Below, piece after piece: positions 57,829 to 64,000 of a stretch of DNA of 64,000 bases. Below the pieces are notes generated by a model that did no database searches, was not told the DNA's origin, and worked only from the letters and a program-made list of their open reading frames with translations. The first letter of the stretch is position 1. Every line of letters begins with the position of its first letter. Position numbers and translations under genes: made by a program. Source of the stretch: Janthinobacterium sp. FW305-129 (GTDB lineage: Bacteria; Pseudomonadota; Gammaproteobacteria; Burkholderiales; Burkholderiaceae_D); contig NZ_JACYMM010000017.1 of NCBI RefSeq assembly GCF_020858115.1, positions 1 to 64,000 of the forward strand, read 5' to 3'.

Positions 57829-59440
57829 CGCGGCGCTCTGGCGCGCGCAAGGGCACGGCCGGGCCGCCGCGCCGCCGTTCCAGCTTGAACAGGGCCATGG
57901 CTTGCTCCAGCTGCAAGGCCTGGTCTTGCAGCGACGCGGATGCGGCCGCCGACTCTTCCACCAATGCCGCGTTCTGCTGCGTCACTTCATCCATCTGCGT
58001 GACGGCCATGTTGACTTGCCCGATGCCGTGGCTTTGCTCGCGCGAGGCCGAGGCGATCTCTTCCATGATGCCATGCACGCCCTGCACGGCGCCCAGCATT
58101 TCGGCGCTGCTGGCGCCCGCCTGCTGCGCCAGCTTCGCGCCCGCCTGTACCTGTTCCAGCGAGGCCGTGATCAATTGCTTGATTTCCGTGGCCGCCGCCG
58201 CACTGCGGTGCGCCAGGCTGCGCACTTCGCCCGCCACCACGGCGAAACCGCGCCCCTGGTCGCCGGCGCGCGCCGCTTCCACGGCCGCGTTCAGGGCCAG
58301 GATATTCGTCTGGAAGGCGATGCCCTCGATAATGCCCGTAATGTCGCCAATCTTCTTCGATGAAGCGTTAATGTCCGCCATCATCGTCACCATCTGGCCG
58401 ACGATCTCGCCGCCGCGCCCGGCCAGGCCGTGGACTTTGCCCGCCATGTCGCTCGCTTGCACGGCATTGCCGCTGTTTTGCTGCACCGTGGCGGCCAGCT
58501 GCTCCATGCTCGACGCCGTCTGCTCCAGGGCCGAGGCCTGCGCTTCCGTGCGGCCCGACAAGTCCATATTGCCGGCGGCGATTTCCTGGCTGGCCATGCT
58601 GATGCGCAGGAAGTTGCCGCGCACGTCGCCAACGATGGAATGCAGGTTCACGCGCAGCTGGCGCAAGGAACGCAGCAACTGCCCCATTTCGTCGCGCCGC
58701 GTCGTGTCGAGCTCGCCCGTCAGGTCGCCGCCCGCCATCACGTCGCACGCCTGGCGCGCCCGCTGCAGCGGCTGCAGCACCACCTTGTGCAGGGCATGCC
58801 AGAAATACAGGGTCAGGCACAGGGCCGCCACGGACAGGCCCGTCAGCCAGCCGTGTAGCGCATCCGGCAACAAGCCTGCATCCCAGGCCAGCTGCAGCAG
58901 CAAGAGCACGACCAGCGCCCCCAGGTTCCAGGCAATGCGCCGGCCGATGGCCATGTCGCGCACGCTGAGCAGCCTGGCCAGCCAGCCCGTGCGCACGGCG
59001 GCGCCCTGGCTCAGGGCGATGCCGTCGGCCTGGCCCGCCTTGATGCGCGCGTACAGGGCGGACGCCTGCGCCACTTGCTGGCGCGTGGGCTTGGTGCGCA
59101 CGGACATGTAGCCGACGGCCACGCCGTCTTCCACCACGGGCGTCACGTTCGCCAGCACCCAGTAATAATCGCCGCTCTTGCAGCGGTTTTTCACCATGCC
59201 GCTCCACGAGCGCCCCGAGCGGATGGTGGCCCAGAAATCGGCAAACGCTTCGGCCGGCATGTCCGGATGGCGGAGGATGTTCTGCGGCGCGCCGATCAAT
59301 TCTTCCGCGCTGTACCCGCTGACGGCGATGAAATACGGATTGGCATAGGTGATATTGCCTTGCAAGTCGGTAGTCGAGACAATGGTCTCGGTATCGCTCA
59401 GTGTGATTTCGGTATCGCTGACGGGAAGATTGAGTCGCAT
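57800..59440 (-). CDS. PAS-containing chemoreceptor, Aer-like
   Basis: A 546-aa receptor. An N-terminal PAS domain (TDLQGNITYANPYFIAVSGYSAEELIG) precedes two adjacent TM helices near residues 170-220, a HAMP-like stretch and the cytoplasmic signalling hairpin (VVAGEVRSLAHRSAAAATEIK). With no periplasmic domain, it fits an Aer-type energy or redox sensor; the flavin-binding residues were not checked. AAGGA at seven bases supports the ATG at 59440. It is not linked to the main che cluster. Confidence 0.9.
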   Translation of the reverse strand: MRLNLPVSDTEITLSDTETIVSTTDLQGNITYANPYFIAVSGYSAEELIGAPQNILRHPDMPAEAFADFWATIRSGRSWSGMVKNRCKSGDYYWVLANVTPVVEDGVAVGYMSVRTKPTRQQVAQASALYARIKAGQADGIALSQGAAVRTGWLARLLSVRDMAIGRRIAWNLGALVVLLLLQLAWDAGLLPDALHGWLTGLSVAALCLTLYFWHALHKVVLQPLQRARQACDVMAGGDLTGELDTTRRDEMGQLLRSLRQLRVNLHSIVGDVRGNFLRISMASQEIAAGNMDLSGRTEAQASALEQTASSMEQLAATVQQNSGNAVQASDMAGKVHGLAGRGGEIVGQMVTMMADINASSKKIGDITGIIEGIAFQTNILALNAAVEAARAGDQGRGFAVVAGEVRSLAHRSAAAATEIKQLITASLEQVQAGAKLAQQAGASSAEMLGAVQGVHGIMEEIASASREQSHGIGQVNMAVTQMDEVTQQNAALVEESAAASASLQDQALQLEQAMALFKLERRRGGPAVPLRAPERRATAGALTAP

Positions 59441-59585
59441 GGTCACATCCTTAGTGGTAGCCCGTACGGTGACGGGTATGCGGACAAGGAACGGTCGCCA
59501 GCCAGGAAAGCGGACACGGCACTGGCACCATTATTTTAATATTTTATTATTAACAAAATGCACTTTATTACGGCCGTGCCAGCCG

Positions 59586-60893
59586 TCACGCCACGGCAGG
59601 TTCGCCGGCCCAGTAACGGTCGATGTCCTGCAAGCGCCATTGGGCTGCGCTTTCCGTGGAAACAATGCGCTCCTGGCAACCCGGCGCCGCCAGGTCGATG
59701 ACCGTCGGGGCGATGCAGGTGCCGGCGCGGATGGAAAAAAACACGCGCACGCTGGGCTGCGTCAGCGGCTTGCCCGGTGTCTGGCCCACCACCACGGCCA
59801 GGCGTTCCGACTGCAGCCGCACCAGGGTGCCCAGCGGATAGATGCCCAGGCATTTGACGAAGGCGGCAAACAGTTGTGCGTCGAGATGCGCGCCGCGCCA
59901 GGAGGCCATGCGGCGCAGCGAATCGGCCGGGCACCAGCCCTGCTTGTACGGCCGGTTCGAGGTGATCGCGTCGTACACGTCGCAGATGGCGCCCATGCGC
60001 GCAAACAGGCTGATTTGCTCGCCACGCAAGCCCTCGGGATAGCCGCTGCCGTCGAGTTTTTCATGGTGGTGCAGGCACACGTCGAGCGCCACCGGATCGA
60101 TCTCGCCCACCTCCTGCAACATGCGGTGGCCGGCGGCCGGATGGGCGCGCACGGAGGAAAATTCCGCGTCGCTCAGGCTGCCCGGCTTGTTCAGGATGGC
60201 CGACGGCACGGCCATCTTGCCGATATCGTGCAGCAAACCCGCCAGACCGGCCGAGCGCACCTGCTCCGGCGCCAGGCCCAGCTCTTTGGCCAGCGCCGTC
60301 ATCAGCGCGCACACGGCCACCGAATGCATATACGTGTAGTTGTCGGCGGTTTTCAGGCGCGCCAGGCCGAGCAGCACGTTGCCGCCGCGCAGTACCGAGG
60401 CGGCGATATCATCGACCAGTTCGTAAGCCTGCGCCGCAGACAAGGCCTTGCCCATGCGCACTTCGTCGAACATCGTCTGCACGGCCTGGCGCGAGCGTTC
60501 GATCAGGCGCCGGGCGTGCGCCATCTCCTCGTCGCGCGAGCGCGGCGGCCCGGCTTCGGCGCGTGCGCCGGTAGGGCTGGTGAATGCGGCAGCAGGCGCG
60601 GCTGCGGGCACTGCTGCGGGCACTGCTGCGGGCACTGCTGCGGGCACGGCATCGGCGGCTGGCGGCTCCACAGCAGAGGAGGATGCGTATGCCGGTGCGG
60701 GTTCCGCCAGCGCCAGCCCGCGCGTCGTGTCGATCCACACCTCGCAGGGGCGTGCCTTGCGGATACGCTCAAGGTCTGCCGCCGACTCCAGCAGGAAAGA
60801 ACGCGTCCAGAAAGGGGTATCGAGCCAGGAACGGCCCAGGCGTTCGACATACATTCCCAACTCCAGTTCGCTACTCGTTATTTTTTTCAGCAC
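59586..60893 (-). CDS. HD-GYP phosphodiesterase with DUF3391 N-terminus (GTG start)
   Basis: A 435-aa cyclic di-GMP phosphodiesterase. The N-terminal DUF3391-like region (LGMYVERLGRSWLDTPFWTRSFLL) is joined through an Ala/Pro/Val linker to an HD-GYP domain with HDIGKMAVPS and HHHEKLDGSGYP. Both HD and GYP are intact. The linker holds four copies of a 12-bp repeat encoding P-A-A-V. GGAG seven bases upstream supports GTG at 60893. It opposes the GGDEF protein at 48368 in function. Confidence 0.92.
   Translation of the reverse strand: MLKKITSSELELGMYVERLGRSWLDTPFWTRSFLLESAADLERIRKARPCEVWIDTTRGLALAEPAPAYASSSAVEPPAADAVPAAVPAAVPAAVPAAAPAAAFTSPTGARAEAGPPRSRDEEMAHARRLIERSRQAVQTMFDEVRMGKALSAAQAYELVDDIAASVLRGGNVLLGLARLKTADNYTYMHSVAVCALMTALAKELGLAPEQVRSAGLAGLLHDIGKMAVPSAILNKPGSLSDAEFSSVRAHPAAGHRMLQEVGEIDPVALDVCLHHHEKLDGSGYPEGLRGEQISLFARMGAICDVYDAITSNRPYKQGWCPADSLRRMASWRGAHLDAQLFAAFVKCLGIYPLGTLVRLQSERLAVVVGQTPGKPLTQPSVRVFFSIRAGTCIAPTVIDLAAPGCQERIVSTESAAQWRLQDIDRYWAGEPAVA
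60601..60648. repeat. 12-bp tandem repeat, four copies, in HD-GYP linker
   Basis: GCTGCGGGCACT is repeated three times exactly, plus a fourth copy with one change, within the coding sequence. It encodes P-A-A-V units in a flexible linker. Copy changes keep the frame, so the protein would vary in linker length only. Confidence 0.9.
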
Positions 60894-61325
60894 GGCGGTT
60901 CTCCAGGCATTCAGATCGCGATATTTACTTGCGCATTAGCAATATCATACGCCAAAAATAAACAAATAAACCAAATAAATTAATTTGTATGGCAATATCG
61001 CAACAATAGCCACAAAAATCACCAATTCTATCACTTTCATTGATTAACAGTGATAAATCAATAAATATGACAATTAAACCATGTCGACTTGGCAGAATTT
61101 TATGCATCGATGGGAGATGCGGCAGGCCGCTGCAAGCGACCTCATGGGTAGCCATACGGGCATGATGTGCAGGAAAGAGAGTGCGCCATGCCGGAACGGC
61201 TCGGGCGTGGCGGAGAGGTGCTGGCGCCCTGGGGAAAGATGAGTGCCTGCCGGCCGCGCCGGCCAGGCGGGCGGCTATGCCTGGGGAGGAATGCGTGAGG
61301 CGGCCGCGGGTGCGCCGCCTGGCGC
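60894..61325. other. Non-coding AT-rich region between HD-GYP gene and exported-protein gene
   Basis: From about 60950 to 61100 the sequence is strongly AT-rich and has repeated AATAAA-like words; it likely contains the HD-GYP promoter. From 61130 on it is GC-rich. A short frame (61181-61366, plus) has no support. Nothing else was found. Confidence 0.5.
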
Positions 61326-61904
61326 CTAGCGCGGCACGTAGCGCCAGCCGGCGCTTTCCAGCATGAAGGTAAATTCAGTCTTGATGCCTTCGGGACGGCT
61401 TGGCAAGCTCAGTTGCGTATCGCACACCAGGTAGCCCGTCTTGCGCTTGACTTCGCATTCGTTGATGGCCGTCACCTGCATGGTGGTCTGCGCTTCCTGC
61501 ATCTGCACGTCCTTGGCCGCTTCCGGATTGCGCGCCACTTCTTCCTTGGCCCACGCGCGTAGCATCGCTTGCGCCTCGGCCGGCGACGGTCCCGCGAACC
61601 TGGCGTCCTTGCGCTCGACGCCGACCCAGGTGCCGCCATCGTTACGCAGCGGCAGTACCGTAAAGGCCTCGCGCATGCCGGCGCTCATGTTCACCAGGCA
61701 CACCACCTCGCCCGGCACGTCCTGCGCATCCTGGCAGCCCAGCAGTCGGGTGACGCGCACGGCGATGGGCATGCGCGACTGCATCTTGGCCACGCCCGCC
61801 TGCACGGCGGCATGGATTTCTTCGAGTGTCGGCATGGTGGCCGCCTGGGCTGGCACAGTGGCGAACAGGGCGGCGGCGGTCAGGGCGAAAGTAGTCAGGC
61901 GCAT
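61326..61904 (-). CDS. Exported protein of unknown function
   Basis: A 192-aa protein with a signal peptide ending at VPAQA. Mature sequence has two short Cys-containing segments (LLGCQDAQ, EVVCLVN) and later EC and VC cysteines, which could form two disulfides. No family is recognised. The ATG at 61904 is preferred to a TTG nine bases upstream. Confidence 0.7.
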   Translation of the reverse strand: MRLTTFALTAAALFATVPAQAATMPTLEEIHAAVQAGVAKMQSRMPIAVRVTRLLGCQDAQDVPGEVVCLVNMSAGMREAFTVLPLRNDGGTWVGVERKDARFAGPSPAEAQAMLRAWAKEEVARNPEAAKDVQMQEAQTTMQVTAINECEVKRKTGYLVCDTQLSLPSRPEGIKTEFTFMLESAGWRYVPR

Positions 61905-61965
61905 GGGTGTCAAAAGTAGTGATCAAAGGCCGGCAGTCTAGCACTTTGCATAAAGACAGCTGTTT

Positions 61966-62337
61966 CTATAGGGAATGATCCACGCCATCGGGCGCGAGAA
62001 AGGCGCCGCCCCCGTCCGCCTGCCCGCGCAGGCGCAGGCCGATGGCGCGCAGCATCTCGACCAGCTCGCGCAGGCGCAGGCCCTCGTCCGTCAGTTGGTA
62101 CTCGACCTTGACGGGCACTTCCGCGTAGACCGTGCGCGTGAGCAAGCCCGCCTCTTCCAGCGCGCGCAAGTCCAGGGTCAGCATGCGCTGCGAGATATTC
62201 GGCACGGCGCGGCGGATTTCGCTGAAGCGCTTCGGCCCCGCCATCAGATAGCTGAGCAGCACCACCCTCCAGCGCCCGCCCAGCAGACGCATCGCTTCTT
62301 CCACGGCGCAGCCGGAGACATTGTCTTTCATGTGCAT
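61966..62337 (-). CDS. HxlR-family transcriptional regulator
   Basis: A 123-aa MarR-like winged-helix regulator of the HxlR group. Signature segments are EEAMRLLGGRWRVVLLSYLMAGPKRFSEI and NISQRMLTLDLRALEEAGLLTRT. A Cys at residue 10 (SGCAVEEA) is at the place where redox-sensing members have their switch Cys. Divergent from a GST gene with a palindromic site between them. Confidence 0.9.
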   Translation of the reverse strand: MHMKDNVSGCAVEEAMRLLGGRWRVVLLSYLMAGPKRFSEIRRAVPNISQRMLTLDLRALEEAGLLTRTVYAEVPVKVEYQLTDEGLRLRELVEMLRAIGLRLRGQADGGGAFLAPDGVDHSL

Positions 62338-62345
62338 GCCCTATC

Positions 62346-62370
62346 TGGTATAAAAAATATACCTATACCA
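62346..62370. promoter_or_regulatory. HxlR operator between hxlR-type and gst genes
   Basis: GGTATA-AAAAA-TATACC (62347-62363) is a perfect palindrome, directly followed by another TATACC (62364-62369). The wider TGGTATA/TATACCA pair spans 62346-62370. It starts nine bases from the regulator ATG and lies within the divergent promoter region, as expected for autoregulation and control of the GST gene. Confidence 0.75.
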
Positions 62371-62445
62371 CATTATTCTGCCTTCTTCCAAATAGTAACT
62401 TATGCCGCTAGACTGCCCTTCCCTCAGTTCACAAGGAGTTCCAGC

Positions 62446-63153
62446 ATGGAAACCACCCTGATCTACAGCGTGCCGTTCGGCTGCTCGTTTGCCGCCATCG
62501 CCGCCCTCGAATGGAGCGGCCTGCCGTATCGCCTGGCCCGCGTCGAGGCGCGCGACCCGGCCAGCAAGCAGCATCCGGCCTTTCTCGCCATCAATCCCCT
62601 GGGCCAGACGCCGGCCCTGCTCACGCACGCGGGCACGCCGCTGCTGGAAAGCATGGCCATCCTGCTGCACCTCGCCGCCCGCGCGCCGGCCAGCGGCCTG
62701 GGTTTTGCGCAGGGCACGCCCGCCTACGATCACCTGAACAGCGCGCTGTCGTTTCTGCACACGACCTTTCACGCCGCCTTCATGCCCGCCTTCCAGGCGT
62801 CGCGCGCGGCAGAAGGCGATGCGCGCGCGGCCGTCTGGCGCGAAATGGCCATCGAGAAGGTGAACAAAAGCCTGGCGCATCTGGAACGCCTGCTCGATGG
62901 CCGCGCCTGGCTCGCCTCCGATGCCGCGCCGACGATTGCCGACGCCTACCTGGCCGCCACGGCGCGCTGGGCCGAACCGCTGCAGCTGGCGCGGCTAAGC
63001 GACTATCCGCACGCGGCGCGCGTGCTGGCGGCGCTGGAACAGGATCCCGGCATCCGCTTTGCCCACGCCATCGAGGCGGGCTTGCCGGCCGCCAGCCAGG
63101 GCGGTTTCCTGGGCCACGTGGCGCTCGACCAACTGGCGCTGCCGGCCGGCTAA
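62446..63153 (+). CDS. Glutathione S-transferase family protein
   Basis: A 235-aa GST. The thioredoxin-like N-domain (YSVPFGCSFAAIAALEWSGLPY, NPLGQTPAL with cis-Pro) is followed by the all-helical C-domain (LAHLERLLDGRAWLASDAAPTIADAYLA). AAGGAG precedes the ATG at 62446. Substrate is unknown; control by the divergent HxlR regulator suggests response to electrophiles or oxidants. Confidence 0.9.
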   Translation: METTLIYSVPFGCSFAAIAALEWSGLPYRLARVEARDPASKQHPAFLAINPLGQTPALLTHAGTPLLESMAILLHLAARAPASGLGFAQGTPAYDHLNSALSFLHTTFHAAFMPAFQASRAAEGDARAAVWREMAIEKVNKSLAHLERLLDGRAWLASDAAPTIADAYLAATARWAEPLQLARLSDYPHAARVLAALEQDPGIRFAHAIEAGLPAASQGGFLGHVALDQLALPAG

Positions 63154-63270
63154 CCGGCGGTCAACTCCCGCAGCGGGCGCGTCTTTATTGCTATGATGTC
63201 GGGCTGCCGGCGGTACAGCCGGCCACGTTCATATCACATCAACAACGTCGCAATAACATTGGGAGTTTGA

Positions 63271-64000
63271 ATGAGTTTACGTCTGCTGCTCTTGGGAGCA
63301 TTCAGTGCCGCCATGGCCACCACCGCCGTTGCCGCGGAACCGGCGCCGGCCGCGCCGCGCGGCTTCACCGTGGAAGACATGGTCGCCATGGAACGTGTGG
63401 GCAGCCCCGTGCTGTCGCCGGACGCCACGCGTGTCGTCTACACGGTGCGCAGCACCAACCTGGAGAAAAACCGCGGCAACACGCAGCTGTGGCTGATCGA
63501 CCTGCGCGCGCCGAACGCGGCGCCGCGCCAGCTCACGCGCGGCGACGCCAGCGCCAGCGACCCGCAATGGTCGCCGAACGGCGACGCCATCTACTTCCTG
63601 TCCGGCCGCTCCGGCTCCTCGCAAGTGTGGCAGCTGCCCCTGAACGGCGGCGAAGCGGCCAAGGTCACCGACCTGGCGCTGGACGTCGACACCTACCGCT
63701 TGTCGCCGCAGGGCGACCGCCTGGCCTTCAGCATGGGCGTCTTCCTCGATTGCGCGGATATCGCCTGCACGAAAAAACGCCTTGATGAAAAAGCGAAAAA
63801 CAAGGCCAGCGGCATGGTCTACGACCAGATGTTCGTGCGCCACTGGGATACCTGGGCCGACGGCCGCCGCAATGCGCTGTATTCGGCGCCGATCGACGCG
63901 GCCGGCAAGGTCAGCGCCGCGCCCGTCAGCCTGAGCGGCACCCTCGATGGCGACGCGCCATCGAAGCCGTTCGGCGACAACAGCGAGTACCACTTCAGCC
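63271..64000 (+). CDS. S9 family peptidase (prolyl oligopeptidase type), N-terminal part
   Basis: Runs off the end of the window; 243 residues are visible. A signal peptide (LLLLGAFSAAMATTAVAAE) precedes FTVEDMVAMERVGSPVLSPDATRVVYTV, and then beta-propeller repeats (WSPNGDAIYFLSGRSG, LSPQGDRLAFS). This is the layout of exported dipeptidyl/acylaminoacyl peptidases, whose catalytic Ser-Asp-His domain would lie beyond the window. The ATG at 63271 has GGGAG seven bases upstream. Confidence 0.88.
   Translation, partial: MSLRLLLLGAFSAAMATTAVAAEPAPAAPRGFTVEDMVAMERVGSPVLSPDATRVVYTVRSTNLEKNRGNTQLWLIDLRAPNAAPRQLTRGDASASDPQWSPNGDAIYFLSGRSGSSQVWQLPLNGGEAAKVTDLALDVDTYRLSPQGDRLAFSMGVFLDCADIACTKKRLDEKAKNKASGMVYDQMFVRHWDTWADGRRNALYSAPIDAAGKVSAAPVSLSGTLDGDAPSKPFGDNSEYHFS

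Noticed and set aside
61181-61366. Small plus-strand frame before the exported-protein gene
   Set aside because: Arg/Ala-rich translation of a GC-rich stretch, overlapping a better gene on the other strand.

Overview
The window is a GC-rich (low 60s % by eye) bacterial chromosome segment. It most resembles Oxalobacteraceae (Burkholderiales) of the Janthinobacterium/Duganella/Massilia type. That placement is inferred from gene order and family resemblance (flhDC upstream of mot/che genes, DUF3460 next to scpA, a kynurenine operon, several nutrient-responsive regulators); no search was run. There is no rRNA, CRISPR array, insertion sequence, phage or plasmid module. The window opens inside a tRNA-Ala and ends inside an S9 peptidase gene.

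Region 1 (1-17.0 kb) is mostly core housekeeping: tRNA-Ala/tRNA-Glu/tRNA-Ala downstream of gltX, a divergent lysR/lysA pair, a phospholipase-D lipoprotein, a secreted PafA-like phosphatase, mrp divergent from metG, then GNAT-DUF3460-scpA-panC and an SDR. One AT-richer orphan (5972-7006) stands out.

Region 2 (17.0-30.6 kb) is a motility and chemotaxis block on the minus strand. flhD and flhC end at a terminator; then come a membrane methyltransferase, motA, motB, a CheZ-like helical protein, a CheY-like regulator, cheA, cheW, a chemoreceptor, cheR, cheD, cheB and cheY. The receptor ends in a CheR-tether-like DWEEF, and CheD and the CheZ-like protein end in VELF and IELF. A tetranucleotide repeat lies between flhD and flhC.

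Region 3 (30.6-40.4 kb) holds kynU-kynA plus a small alpha/beta hydrolase (no kynB beside them), a YwqK/MORN-type secreted protein followed by two tandem paralogous LRR-like proteins, and several uncharacterised exported, membrane or hydrolase genes.

Region 4 (40.4-48.1 kb) has htpG with a good sigma-32-like promoter, then an AT-rich patch carrying a zinc-ribbon/TM/coiled-coil/metzincin-like protein with an altered zinc motif, then a MocR regulator divergent from an EamA transporter, and a PLP aminotransferase.

Region 5 (48.1-64 kb) has a response-regulator/PAS/GGDEF protein, then a FAD oxidase (AGPS family)-GlpD-like-106-aa protein-FGGY kinase operon divergent from an AraC regulator, a 3-hydroxybutyrate dehydrogenase and a DUF2071-like protein. 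After these come a PAS chemoreceptor, an HD-GYP protein, an HxlR/GST divergent pair with a clear palindromic operator, and the truncated peptidase. The four-gene FAD/kinase operon and the metzincin-like protein are the best candidates for undescribed biology.
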